DNA of 64,000 nucleotides from positions 2,852,001 to 2,916,000 of the forward strand of contig OZ218952.1 of assembly GCA_965112735.1 (NCBI GenBank). The letters are read 5' to 3'. Under the pieces are notes generated by a model that saw nothing but the letters and a program-made list of their open reading frames with translations, was not told where the DNA came from and made no database searches. Made by a program: the position numbers and the translations under genes. Positions 37,821-48,674 of this stretch are shown piece by piece. Origin of the DNA: Phaeosaccion multiseriatum. Lineage: Eukaryota; Ochrophyta, other classes. Numbering within the stretch: position 1 is the first letter of the stretch; each line of letters opens with the position of its first letter.

Positions 37821-40800
37821 TACATAGAGATGAACAGAGAGGGAAGGAGAGAGGTAGAGAGATAACGGAAGAGAAAGCCCCACCGCTACCGCTCATCCAT
37901 TGACATAAGTCACCCACACACCCATTGACATAAGTCACCCACACCACACACAACACCCATTCACTGACGACAGCCACACCCACCTGGCCTCTCCCACTTA
38001 AACCTCGTGGCAAGGTTGCTCAAGTTGGTGATGACCACCTCCCTCTTAACCGGTACCCCGACATAGCTCACCCCGAGCTCCACACTGCTCGTGCTGAGAT
38101 AGACCTTGGGCGCCTGCACCTCGCCTCGCACACTCGTAAACTCGCTACCGAACGACAGGCCCAAGGCATCGCTGGACCGACTTGCTACCTCAATATGGCC
38201 CCTGACTCTCTGAGACAACCTCCCTGCGTCACACGTTATTCGAACTTGGAGGGAAGAGTTGGGCGCGAGCTCGGCGTGGGGAGGGTCGAAATGTAACTGT
38301 GCCTCCGCTCCCTCGATGAAGAACGAGTCTGTGCTCACGGTGCTCACCAGAGATGTTCGTCTGCTGCCACCTCCTCCTCCCCCCCCCCCTCCTCCACCTC
38401 TGCCGTCCTTCCCTCCTCCTTCTCCTCCTCCTCCTCCTCCTCCTCTTCCTCCTCCTTCGTCTGTCCCGGCCTCTCCTCCGTCTTCCTTCTTGTTGTGGCT
38501 GATGTCCTTGCCGAGCGCCAAAAACGCAAAAGGATTACTCTCTTCGGAGGCCTCTGACACCTCTCTCAACACACACATCGCTGCCACATCACAAGTGTTG
38601 TGCAGCGTCATTTGCTTCTCCACCTTGCCCCCCACAGCAATTAGTCCGAGGTCAATCTCAGCACAGCTGAGGCGTATCCTCGGAGGGATGCACTGCAAGC
38701 AGACCATCAACACGTTCTCCTCCCCACTATCTCCTCTAGCCGCGGGTACAGCAGTGGGGGCGAGAAGCGGCAGACCCACACACACGGGACCGAGTTGAAA
38801 CGATGTAACCGTCACTTGACACACCAACTCTTCCCCGGGCCGCAAAACACCCTCCTTGGGGCTCACTTCGATCACCACAGCGGGTTGCTGCCGCTGTTCC
38901 ACCAACCGCTGCCCCTGCCCCTGCCCGGGCTGCCCTCCTCGAGCGAAAGAGCTTCCGTGGTCTCCTCGATCATCCTCTCCAGCCTCTGTGTCCGTGGCCG
39001 CTGTCGTTCTTCTCTCGAAGAATTCGCAATCGTCCCAGTCTCCCATCAGTGCTTCTCCTCCCCCTCCCCCCCCTCCTCCTCCTCCTCCTCCTCCTCCTCC
39101 TCCTCTCCCGCCCCCCCTTCCTCGCCCTCCTCCTCCTCCTCCTCCTCCTCCTCCTCCTCCTCCTCCACCCTCTCCTCCTATACCCCACATGCTGAGCACC
39201 GCCCCACCTCCACCTCCCCACCGTCTCCCCCCCCTCGACGCAGGCGCGGGATCGAATCCTAGCACATCCACCCCGCCGTCTCCATACGTCTGAAGCGCCT
39301 CGGCCGCGAAACGGTATGGGGCGGGGCCCTTCAAACTCGTATTCCTCAACACCACCGTCGATGAATACGGCATCCCGTACAACAGCTTGCCAGGCACCTG
39401 CAACAACGGCGGGTCCATTTCAAGACAAACCGCCTCCGCCGCCCCCCTCACCAGCACCTTGAGGTAAGGAAAGTCCCGGAGCGTGGGTGCGAGCAAATCT
39501 TCCATAAGCTGCCCGGACAACTTCCTCTCAATGATGGCTCGGAAAGCCGGCGGAAGGAGACAGGCGAGGTCCTTTAGAGGAACCATCACCTTCCCCCCCT
39601 CCTCCTCCTCCTCCTCCTCCTCCTCCTCCACTGCCTCCTTCCCTGTTGTCCTGGCCTTCTTCTTTGTCAGTAAGAGTTTGCGCTGGTGTGCTTCCGCATA
39701 TGCCTCAAGTGCGCTCAGGCCCTTCAAGAGTTGGGCCATCTCTTCCTCTTGTTCCTCTTCCTCGTACTCTCTTTCCTGCCTCCTCTGCTGCTCCTGTTGT
39801 TGTTGTGCTTCTTCTTCTTCTCGCCTCTTGTGATGTACCGCAACCCCCCGCTCAGCCTGCGTCTCCGGCTCATCGATCATCTCTTCCTGTTGCTGCTGTA
39901 CCACCAACTGTTGCTGCTGCTCGCTTCCCTCGCCATCCCCCTCCTCCGCCACCGCCACCGCCACGGCTTCCGCTGCTGCTGCACGCTGCTGCTGCTCCCT
40001 CCGACATGCCTTTACGCACCCCTTCACTGCCCTCACCAGTGTATCCAGTGCGTACACTCCCTTCCCTCTGGGGTCGGCTTGACGGACCAAGCACTCGAAT
40101 CGACTCATCATTTGCTGCTGCCCCCCCCCCTTCTTCCCCAGAGTAACGGCGCCGTTGTCGCCTTTCACCATTCCCTCCGGTGGCGGCGGCTCTTCTCCTC
40201 CTCCTCCTCCTCCTCCTGCGCCCTCCTCCCCTCCCTCCTGCCCCTCCCCCTCCCCCTCCCTTCCCCCTTCCTCCTCTCCCTCCCCCTCCCCTGCCACTGT
40301 CAGCAGCCGCCCGCAAGGAAGTACCTCCTTCATCGCCGCAAGAGGGGCACGCTCGAGGACAGCCACCAGATGGCACTGGACAGGCTCCACCCCGACAGGA
40401 GCAAAGGTTACCGTGAAAGTCGTCTCCGCCAGGGATGGCAACACACAACTCGAGGGCGAGATGGCAAAGGGGCAGCTGCTGCTGTTGCTGCTGCCAATGT
40501 TGTTGCCATTGCTGCCCCCACCATCGCCCCCGCCTTCTGCTCTCGCCTCAGCCTCTGCTTCCACTGCCCTCCCCCCCCCCTTCTCTTCAATAGGCATCAC
40601 AGCTCGGCCACTTGCACGGCCCGATCCACCCGCCCCCTCCCCCTCCTGCCGCAGCAGTGGTTGCACCTCCCATCGGAAGGGCAGGTCTAGCATCGTGTGG
40701 TTCGTCAGCGCAATGGTTTGGGTCCCCACCCCCCCCAAGTCGACCACAGGGAAGTACAAATCCTCCACCGGAGCCACGGGCACTGGCACAGGCAGCGGCT

Positions 40801-40823
40801 GTGCGGGCGGAGAAGCACCACCC

Positions 40824-40858
<35 letters not shown>

Positions 40859-43800
40859 TGGTGATACAGCAGCAGAAGGAGGAGGGATTGGAGGAGGCGC
40901 AGGCAGACCCAAGGCGTCGGCCTGTGCTCGCTTCACAGCCGCTTCCTCCGCTGCGACCTCTGCTTCTGCCGCCGCCGCCGCCGCCGCGTCTGCTCGACTG
41001 TGCCCATTGACGGCAGAGACGCTCAGTACGGCTTGCTCACAGTCTCCTCTGAGCTCCAGCCAGCGCACCTCACAGTTGTCCTGCAGTAGCACCACCTTGC
41101 GCGTTGCTGGGCCCGCTTGGGTGGGGAGGAACTCTACGCGAAGCATTGCAGTCTCTCCTCGGTCCAGGGCAAAGTCCGTGGGTTGGAGAGTAAAGGGGGC
41201 GAGTTTGAGTCGGGGAAGAAGCGCCTGTGCTGTGCGCGGCTCCGGGTAGTCCTCCTCCTGATGCATGTTGGAAGTTACGTGTGTATGTATGTATGTGTGT
41301 GTGTGTAGTAAGTCAGTGAAAGAGTTTGTTCGTGAGCTTCGCTGGGGAAGGATAGCATGTCGGTGCAAAATTCCGTGCCATCGACTTCGTTCTCTCCTTC
41401 CTTCCGAGAAAGAGAGCAAGGAGGGAGGAGCAAACAAGAAGGCTTGGCTGGGTGGCCTAGTTGGGTGGCCTACTTGGGTGGTCTAATTGGGTGGCCTAGT
41501 CGGGTGGCCTAGTTGGGTGGCTTGGCTGGGTGGTCTGGTTGGGTGGGTCTAGTTGGGTGGTCTGATTTCGGGTGCGGGCCTAACCTGTAGGAAGCGGAAT
41601 CGCACGGGACCTCCGGCGTTGGAGATGATAATGTCCGTTGTCTTTGCCTCGCCAAGCAGACAAGCGCCGCAGTCAAGCACTCCATCAGAGGGGAGGTCGA
41701 GCAGGGGGCGCTCCCGGTGGGCCCAGATGAAGACCGGGAAGGAGCCTGCTTCGGTTACGACGGTTACAACGTCTTCGTAGTCACCCACTCCGTCGGGGTG
41801 GAAGTCGATGAGGACGGTGGCAGACATGCCTGTCAGGGAGGGAGGGAGGGAGGGAGGGAAGGAAGGAGGAAGGGAGGGAGGGAGGGAAAGGGGGAGGAAG
41901 GGAGGGAGGGAGGGAGGGAGGGAGGGAGGGAGGGAGGGAGGGAGGGAGGGAGGGAGGGAGGGAGGGAGGGAGGGAGGGAGGGAGGGAGGGAGGGAGGGAG
42001 GGAGGGGAGGGAGGGAGGGAGGGGAGGGAGGGAGGGAGGGAGGGAGGGAGGGAGGGGAGGGACGTATATGGGGAGCAAGCGAGAGGGATAGAGGGGAGGA
42101 AGGGGGAGTGAGCGCTTGTGAATGTTGAAGGAAGGGGGGAAAGCACCTTCTGTGGGAAGCAGTTACGCCGGCGGTTACGCAGGCGGTTCCGCAGGCGGTT
42201 CCGCAGACAGAGACCGACGCACACTACGCCCGCAGCCCCGCACGTGCTCTCTTCGACTCGACACCTGAAGACGTAATGGCTATTGTCTGCCCGTCTATCT
42301 CTCTGTCTGTCTGTCTGTCTGTCTGTTGGTCCGTCTTCCTGTCTGTCTGCCTTCCTCCCTCCTTCCCTCCCTTCCTCCCCGCCTCCTTCTCTCCCTCTCT
42401 TCCCCCTACTTCCGCACAAACCTGGAGCTAGCCGTCCTCTCTTCCTCTCTTCCTCATCTGTCTCCTTCGGCAGCGGAAACCGCGTCCCCCCCTGCCCCCC
42501 CGCCACCTCCAGCCCAGGAGCAGCCTTATCCGCCGGAAAAGAGATACTCCTGAGAGAGAAGAACTCTGTGCGAGGAGGGTGCACGCGAAGGGTCCTAACC
42601 AACGCACTAATGTTGCACAAGCGAAGAGAGGCCGTGTAACCCCCTCCTGCTTCAAAGTGCAGGTACTCGACCATGGGTGGCTCGGCGAGGAAGTAGCCGT
42701 GTTCGCCTTCCACCTGATGTCAGGAGGAGGGAGGAGGAGGAGGAGGAGGAGGAGGAGGAGGAGGAGGAGGAGGAGGAGGAGGAGGAGGAGGAGGAGGAGG
42801 AGGAGGAGGAGGAGGAGGAGGAGGAGGAGGAGGAGGAGGAGGAGGAGGAGGAGGAGGAGGAGGAGGAGGAGGAGGAGGAGGAGGAGGAGGAGGAGGAGGA
42901 GGAGGAGGAGGAGGAGGAGGAGGAGGAGGAGGAGGAGGAGGAGGAGGAGGAGGAGGAGGAGGAGGAGGAGGAGGAGGAGGAGGAGGAGGAGGAGGAGGAG
43001 GAGGAGGAGGAGGAGGAGGAGGAGGAGGAGGAGGAGGAGGAGGAGGAGGAGGAGGAGGAGGAGGAGGAGGAGGAGGAGGAGGAGGAGGAGGAGGAGGAGG
43101 AGGAGGAGGAGGAGGAGGAGGAGGAGGAGGAGGAGGAGGAGGAGGAGGAGCAGTAGTACCGGGGGTCAAGTACGTAGAGGTGGAAGGGATATGACGTGAG
43201 GCAGTGAGGGGAAGTGAGAGCAGCAGTACCGAGTGTCAGGTAGTAGGGCGTGAGGGAGGGGAGGATGAGGAGGCGGGAAAGTGGCCCGTACCACTCTCTT
43301 TCCTTGTACCCAAGCACCCTTACCCTTACTCTTACGTAAGTGCCCTTCCCCTCACCTGGCCTTGCGGGGCGATGGTGCCAATCGCCTTGTCCACGCTGAG
43401 TGGATGGAGGTGTTGCTCCTCAGTCAAGAGCTTGCTATGCCACCTGACGGGAGGGAAGAGAGAATAGAGGGGTTGGGGGAGGGGGTTGAAGGCGGGAGGG
43501 ATTAGGAGGCGTAGGTGCGGGGGTCAGGATGAGACGGATGAGGGTGGGGCAAGCAGGAGGGGAGGGGCACGGGGATCAATGTGTGTGCGGAGTTGGACAA
43601 TGCCGTGTGGGAGATATTCATTTCCTTGGGATGGATTGCGTACATCCTCCGTCCCTCCCTCCGTCCGTCCCCCCCTCCCTCCCTCCCTTCCTCCTGCCTG
43701 CCTGCCTCCCTCCCTGCCTCCCTGCCTCCCTCCCTCCCTCCCTCCCTCCCTCCCTCTCCCCCTCTTCTCCCTCCCTCCCACCCTCCTAACCCTCACCTAG

Positions 43801-45230
43801 ACTTCCCGTCGTATCTGGGATGCCTCAAGAACGCCAGAGGCCTCTTCATCCAGCTCATAATATGAGCATCCGCAGCTCTCTGATCAGCCTTGATGAGGAG
43901 CTTAGCTTTCTTGTGGCGGTCCCTGCCTCCTCCCCCTCCATCACCAGTCAAGTCGTCCAAGCCCCCTCTCCCGCTGCTCTGAGTCCCCCCGTGTGTACCC
44001 GTCGTGACATGCAGAACCGGAGGCCCTCCTGCGTTAAAGTCAAAGCTATTCTCCTCCGTGAGTGCAAGCTCCCCTCTTTGATTCACTCTCTCCGCTTCAC
44101 CCGCCTTGTCCTCCATCTGCAGGAGGAGCAGCTCAGGGCCGCTCCGTGACGAAAAGTACATTTGCCCACCAGAGCCATCCCCTCCCTGCCCCTGCTGCTG
44201 CTGCTGCTTCTGTATCACCAACTGCTGCTGTTGCTGGCGCTCCTCCTCCTGCTGCTGTTGCTGCACCCGCTGTTCGTCGCACTCCTCATCAACTTGCCTC
44301 CGCCGCTGCTTGGCCGACGGCCGGTGCTCCTTCATCCCCCGCCGTCCGTAGCTGCCCTGCAACACCAAGTTCTCACGCACAGTGTTGGTGGAGGTCTGAG
44401 CGAGATACCCAGGCACTTCGGCTCGGAGTCCCATACTGGAGGACTGAGGGAGGGAGGGAGGGAGGGAGGGAGGGAGGGAGGGAGGGAGGGAGGGAGGGAG
44501 GGAGGGAGGGAGGGAGGGAGGGAGGGAGGGAGGGAGGGAGGGAGGGAGGGAGGGAGGGAGGGAGGGAGGGAGGGAGGGAGGGAGGGAGGGAGGGACGGAG
44601 GGACGGAGGGGCGGAGGGGAGGGGAAGGAAGGAAGGAAGGAAGGAAGGAAGGAAGGAAGGAAGGAAGGAAGGAAGGAAGGAAGGAAGGAAGGAAGGAAGG
44701 AAGGAAGGAAGGAAGGAAGGAAGGAAGGAAGGGTGATGAGTTCTATTCCCTGCAGAACGGATACTGACGGGAAGGAGAGAGGGCGAAGCACCACCATGAT
44801 CATCACCACCAACACTACCACCACCCGCCATTCATGCCACCCTGGGGGGAGGGGAGGCTCGATAGTAGTACAGCGGTGAGGTCAAAAACTAAACTTCATC
44901 TTGAACTCTTGTCCACCCCTCCCTCCCCTCCCGTCCCCTCTCCACCGGGTTGTTTGCGTGTGGGTGTCATCTTGCCTCTCTATGCCATACCTGGTGGTCA
45001 CTCCAGGGCATGTTGCCAGATCGCTTGAGCTGCTGTTCTGCATTCGCGCTCATGAGACTATCAGCGGTGAGGATGGTGCCGTTGACGGCGCCCAAGCTGG
45101 CGAGAGTTGTGTGGTCGAGCTCGAGATTAGACTTGCCGATGGGAAGGTGTGCGCCCATAAGCAGGCCCTTTCGCTTCAGATCATCTTCGTCGACCTGTGG
45201 GCGGTAGCAGGAGGTTTCCGAGAGGGAAAA

Positions 45231-45285
<55 letters not shown>

Positions 45286-46035
45286 GTGAGAGAGAGGAAG
45301 AGAGAGAGACAGAAGGACAGAGGGACAGAGGGACAGAGGAGAGAGAGAGCACGCGCGCGCTCCATTCCGGCAGCCTTGTACCTTGTCCTGCGCTGCCGCC
45401 TTGTGGTGCTGCTGCTCCAGATACTGGATCATGTCTGTCGCGCGCTGAAGCTTGTGATGTACATCGCTGTCTATCTCTGCCATTTGCATCTCCAAATTCC
45501 TCGTGTGCTCGTCTTTTCCCTCGTCTTCTTGCTTCTCTCCTTCACACTGCTCTTGCTGGTCCGGACTCTCCTCGTCACTGCCAGACTCCGTCTCTGGCGT
45601 CTTCTGGGTCTCGCCTTGCCCCTCCTCCCCTTCTTGCCCTGTAGCGTCGGCAGCCGCATCAGCACCACCTCCATCCGCCCCTCCCTCCTCCCCGCCCCTC
45701 GTTTCGTCAGAATCAGCGGCTCCATCGCGAGCTGGCGTCCCGCCCTCGGCCTGTCTAGCCCCCTCCTCAGGCTTGCCTCTGCCTCCACCCTCGCCCCCAC
45801 CTTCAGGAGTAGGCGCGTCTTCTGGCCCTCCGCCCGCTACTGCCAGGGCCCCCGCCGCGGCGTCATCAACCCATAGATCCTTAAATGCTGTCTGAAGGAT
45901 GTGCGCGATGCTTCCCACGGCGGCATCAGACACCGGCGCGGGTTCTTGGGGGGCAGGAGTAGGAGGGGGGGACTTGTTGTCTGTGCTCCCTCTTCTGCTG
46001 CCGGAGGAGCTGGCCCTCTTGCTCTTGGAGCTCAT
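31002..46035 (-). CDS. DLEC1: DLEC1/CFAP81-like ciliary protein with ASH/MSP-type domains, 16 exons
   Basis: Exons (minus): 46035-45382, 45194-44991, 44443-43797, 43443-43356, 42713-42422, 41829-41585, 41257-37984, 37342-37210, 36707-36512, 36084-35938, 35816-35568, 35359-35236, 35002-34914, 34297-34163, 33952-33866, 33596-31002. All phases agree: 3052 residues. DLEC1 landmarks appear in order: [14 protein letters not shown] at the N-terminus, [106 protein letters not shown], a central GRGAAFIV block, [20 protein letters not shown] and the C-terminal [11 protein letters not shown]. These are repeated Ig-like ASH domains. DLEC1 family proteins are associated with motile cilia and axonemes. It is longer than vertebrate DLEC1 because of Gly, Glu, Ala and Gln inserts encoded by triplet repeats (for example 32900-33230, 38380-38460, 39060-39170). 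Confidence 0.87.
32571..32583 (-). repeat. 13-bp core copy in DLEC1 exon 16, read QLVIQQQ
   Basis: An exact copy inside a CAG-rich stretch; a second exact copy lies at 32808-32820 in the same exon and frame, and a variant at 32330-32342 is read in another frame (AVGDSV). Confidence 0.9.
32900..33230 (-). repeat. Coding triplet-repeat block in the last DLEC1 exon
   Basis: CTC/TCC-rich on the plus strand, read in the gene as about 110 residues of Gly and Gly-Glu. It is kept in frame between [17 protein letters not shown] and [16 protein letters not shown], so the repeat is tolerated as coding sequence. Confidence 0.85.
33955..33967 (+). repeat. 13-bp core copy at a DLEC1 intron-exon junction
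   Basis: On the gene strand this exact copy reads CTGTATCACCAAC and abuts the AG of the acceptor of exon 33952-33866. Confidence 0.9.
34320..34770 (-). repeat. Two minisatellites in DLEC1 intron 13
   Basis: 34320-34545 carries about 31-bp units with GAGTTTGAGTTTGGTGTGGA. 34625-34765 carries three copies of a 55-57 bp unit with CAACATTACGTAAGTCTCAG. Next to them, (AC)n at 34838-34900 corresponds to (GT)n at the 5' end of the intron on the gene strand. Confidence 0.88.
35386..35461 (-). repeat. (CCCT)n on the sense strand, 3' part of DLEC1 intron 11
   Basis: Nineteen uninterrupted GGGA units on the plus strand end about 25 bp before the acceptor of exon 35359-35236. A near copy of the 13-bp core (35370-35382) sits between repeat and acceptor. 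Confidence 0.93.
36095..36262 (-). repeat. (CCCT)n on the sense strand, 3' end of DLEC1 intron 9
   Basis: About 42 GGGA units on the plus strand form a pure pyrimidine tract on the gene strand, ending close to the acceptor of exon 36084-35938. The opposite end of the intron (36410-36511) is (AC)n, that is (GT)n in sense. Confidence 0.95.
36760..36850 (-). repeat. (CCCT)n on the sense strand, DLEC1 intron 8
   Basis: GGGA units on the plus strand continue, with interruptions, to the acceptor of exon 36707-36512. Confidence 0.93.
37345..37735 (-). repeat. Degenerate 16-18 bp repeat next to a DLEC1 acceptor
   Basis: About twenty copies of GATGGATGGCAGTG-like units fill the 3' half of intron 7. 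On the gene strand they are pyrimidine-rich (CCATCCACTGCCATC) and run into the acceptor of exon 37342-37210. Confidence 0.9.
40856..40868 (+). repeat. 13-bp core copy in DLEC1 exon 7, reversed orientation
   Basis: An exact copy in a CAG tract, antisense to the gene, so it is read as AVSPTA within a poly-Ala run. A variant in the sense orientation at 39896-39908 is read QLVVQQQ. Confidence 0.9.
41440..41575 (-). repeat. 16-bp repeat at the 5' side of DLEC1 intron 6
   Basis: Eight or more copies of a TGGGTGGCCTAGT-like unit lie next to the donor that ends exon 41829-41585. Confidence 0.88.
41835..42060 (-). repeat. (CCCT)n on the sense strand, DLEC1 intron 5
   Basis: Roughly 225 bp of GGGA units on the plus strand form the pyrimidine tract upstream of the acceptor of exon 41829-41585. 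Confidence 0.95.
42722..43150 (-). repeat. 430-bp pure (GGA)n trinucleotide tract in DLEC1 intron 4
   Basis: About 143 near-perfect AGG triplets on the plus strand (TCC on the gene strand) stop 8 bp before the acceptor of exon 42713-42422. It is the longest pure triplet tract of the window and is open in several frames; none is a gene. Confidence 0.97.
44210..44222 (-). repeat. 13-bp core copy in DLEC1 exon 3
   Basis: An exact copy in a CAG-rich stretch, read QQLVIQKQQ. Confidence 0.9.
44446..44735 (-). repeat. (GGGA)n followed by (GGAA)n in DLEC1 intron 2
   Basis: GGGA units (about 37 copies) followed by GGAA units (about 25 copies) on the plus strand; pyrimidine on the gene strand, abutting the acceptor of exon 44443-43797. 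Confidence 0.95.
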
Positions 46036-46297
46036 CTTTTCTTCACTACTTTATCCCCTTCTCGGGGACTGGGCCATCTCCCTCTCTAACCCCCTCTGCG
46101 TGGCTCCTCCCTCCTTGGCTGGGCGACAGCGTAACGGCGAGGTGCTGCCTAAGAGTAAAAATTCAGTTTGACTCCCCCCCCCCCTCATTCATCCTCCTCC
46201 TTCCTCATTCCTCCTCCTCATCGACTCACTGAGAAGCAGAGTGAAAAGAATAAAGAAGAAGAGGCGGGAGAGGGCTTTCGAGCTCGGAAAGAGGCGC
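46036..46297. promoter_or_regulatory. Divergent upstream region, DLEC1 and small membrane protein
   Basis: Only 262 bp separate the two opposite ATGs (46035 minus and 46298 plus). No element is named with confidence. Confidence 0.45.
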
Positions 46298-46722
46298 ATG
46301 GCCGACGAGAACGAAGCAGGGGCGCTGACTTCTTCCCTGGCCCTGCTCGCTCCTCTGGTCTACCTTGTGGGCGCCGTCCTCTTTACAGTAACGAGCCTCG
46401 CCCTCGGTGAGACCAAGTTTATACGTTCCCCACTCTACTCTCTGATTCTTTACCCCGCATCCCCCCCCAGAGGAATACCCTCGCCCCAAAATATCCATCC
46501 CCCCTCCTGACCCCTCCGCCCCCCTTCTCTCCTCTTCCTACTGCTGCAGCGTGGTTCGTCCTGTGGAAGCTGGTGCTCAGGCGCCAGAAGTTTGTTAAAG
46601 AGTTCTTCGACTTGGACAATAAGGACAGGGAAAAGGCGAAGGAGAGAGAGGAGGCTGCACAGCAACTGGGGGCAGGGGGCAGGCGAAGGAGCAGCGGCGC
46701 TCGGAGAAGAAAGGTGGAATAG
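46298..46722 (+). CDS. Small single-pass membrane protein, 2 exons
   Basis: Exons 46298-46406 and 46550-46722 join in phase and give 93 residues. After an acidic N-terminus (MADENEAGAL) there is a hydrophobic segment LLAPLVYLVGAVLFTVTSLA continuing across the junction to WFVLWKLVLRRQKF. A charged helix DLDNKDREKAKEREEAAQQ and a basic tail RRRSSGARRRKVE follow. The layout suggests one or two short membrane spans with a cytosolic coiled tail. I do not recognise the family. It is divergent from DLEC1 and lies 398 bp upstream of the peptidase gene on the same strand. Confidence 0.65.
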
Positions 46723-47120
46723 CACCTCGATACAACACCAAGGACACCAACTGGCTGACTCAACGATTCGGTATGGGCAAATAGGGCGTGCACGTGCCCT
46801 TATTAAGTGACCCGTTAGGCTCGGTTGGTCAATCCACCGCCGACCTGACAAGGAATAGTGCCGGTCGGACTGCCGCCACAGCACAATCCTCTCCTAACAC
46901 AACACACCAAGACAAGAGAGACTCAAGAGGCAGCAGCAGCAGCAGCAGTAGGAGGAGGAGGAGAAGAAGAAGAAGAAGAAGAAGAAGAAGAAGAAGAAGA
47001 AGAAGAAGAAGAAGAAGAAGAAGAAGAAGAAGAAGAAGAAGAAGAAGAAGAAGAAGAAGAAGAAGGAGGAGGAGGAGGAGGAGGAGGAGTACAAAGAGGC
47101 AAGAGGGTTTCGGCGGTGAC
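46723..47120. other. Intergenic region with (GAA)n directly upstream of the peptidase start
   Basis: AGAAGA units from about 46963 to 47065, then GGA units to 47088, end about 30 bp before the ATG at 47121. The tract is purine-rich on the sense strand and probably lies in the promoter or 5' UTR. A plus-strand poly-Arg/Glu open frame across it is a repeat artefact. Confidence 0.8.
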
Positions 47121-47821
47121 ATGTTCGGACGCATACTCAACCGCACAGGGCTGTGGCTGGAGCGTAACAAGGTCAAGTTGCTGGCCTTCCCCAGCCTTCT
47201 GTATGTGGGCACAGAGTACGGGGCACAGGTGCGGTCCACGGAGGGGTGCAGTATGGAGCCTACTGTCTCTGACGGCGCTTACATTATCTGTGATATGGTG
47301 AGTGAGAATAACAATCAATTGCAGAGTACTTCAGTAGGTAGAGATGAGGAGTGGGTTGTGTGGAGGGAGGGAGGGAGGGGGAGAGAGAGGGAGGGAGGGA
47401 GGGAGGGAGGGAGGGATGGAGGGAAGATGAATACAAGGTTGTCCTTACTGAACAACGCAAACCCACCATCACCCACCCACCCCCGCCCCAGACCGCAGGG
47501 TGGCGTCGTAGCTATGCCAAGAACGATGTTGTCCTTGCTCGAGACATGCGGCGGCAGGATGGGCTCGTGATTAAGCGCATCGGGGCAGTGGCTGGGGAGA
47601 CCGTCTTCGTCAAGGCGCCAGACCAGCAAGACCATGTCTCGAGAGCACTCAACATCGTCGCACCTAGGACCGTGGTGGTGCCGGAGGGGCATGTGTGGTT
47701 GGTTGGAGACAATGAAAGATTCTCGATTGACTCTCGTACCTACGGGCCTGTTCCTAGCGCTTTGATCACAGGCAAGTGTGTCAAAGTTGTCCATCGCGAC
47801 GGGTTTTTCGGGGGCAAGTGA
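47121..47821 (+). CDS. Mitochondrial inner-membrane signal peptidase, S26 family (IMP type), 2 exons
   Basis: Exons 47121-47297 and 47492-47821 join in phase 0 and give 168 residues, the usual size of IMP1/IMP2. An N-terminal membrane segment is followed by TEGCSMEPTVSDGAYIICDM, whose Ser in SMEPT is the catalytic nucleophile of S26 peptidases. Then come DVVLARDM, DGLVIKRIGAVAGE (the Lys before RIGAVAGE being the catalytic base) and PEGHVWLVGDNERFSIDSRT with YGPVPSALITGK, the conserved GDN-x-x-x-S-DSR-x-YGPV block. IMP enzymes cleave sorting presequences of proteins in the mitochondrial intermembrane space. No long transit peptide is present, as expected. IMP1 versus IMP2 is not resolved. Confidence 0.88.
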
Positions 47822-48674
47822 GACCCGGGGGGGTCTGTGGGGGAGGGAGAGGGGGGGGGGGGGGCAAGGCGGGGGCCAGGGTCGATGCTGACTGATTGAC
47901 TGACGGGCTGACCCTCTGATCGACGCACGGACTCTCTGACTGACTGGCTGACTGACTGACGGTCGGACGGACTGACCGACATACGACTGATTGACTTCTG
48001 GGGCCTGCCTTGAGCTTCGCGGGGGATGTCGTCCAACGCTAGCAATGGGCCTTAACCATCAGTGTAACAACATCTATCAAACATGTATTATTTAGTATTC
48101 TTCCTCCGAGTTACTTTATAGTCTATGGGCTTTCCTCTTCTCGGTAACCTAACAACCCTCGCTTGTGTTTCCGGGCTGTGTCGGGTGGACAGCAAGAAAA
48201 TGCAAACAGTTACAGATTGGATAGCGCTCCTTCCGAGACAAGACCACAGTCTCGCCCCGGGAACAGCCCCTGGCCCTTCGCCTCTGTATTTCCTCTTTCC
48301 TTTCCCACCCCACCCACCCCCCCACACACGCGCTCTCACCGTTCCCGAGTAGAAGAGAGTCCGACGCTACCGCCCCCCTCAGCTCCTCGTACAAGAGGGG
48401 TGTTTCAGTCTGGCCTGGTCCGGTCTGGGGGCAAGCACGAAGCTCCCCTCTCCTCGTTTGTCACTCTTCATCTCCGCTCCGTTCTCTATTGTATAAGTAA
48501 TGATAACAGTAAGTATCTATTTCTGACCTGAGAACTATAAACATGTTACGAAAAGGGTGACGAACCGAAGCGAGTAGGGAGCTCAGCCCCCCCGGTGTTA
48601 TATAGCAAGCAGAGCAAGCGCATCAAGCAAGAAAGTGTGCTTTTGCTGTGCGAGTTGCGAACTGCTGGACGAGA
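47822..48674. other. Convergent intergenic region
   Basis: This lies between the stops of the peptidase and the PP2C gene. It starts with a G-rich stretch, then a degenerate GACTGACT repeat (47888-47995). No exon is supported; several short open frames have no coding signature. Confidence 0.55.

Noticed and set aside
42579-43317. Poly-Arg, poly-Glu, poly-Ser and poly-Pro open frames
   Set aside because: Frames of the GGA repeat in a DLEC1 intron.
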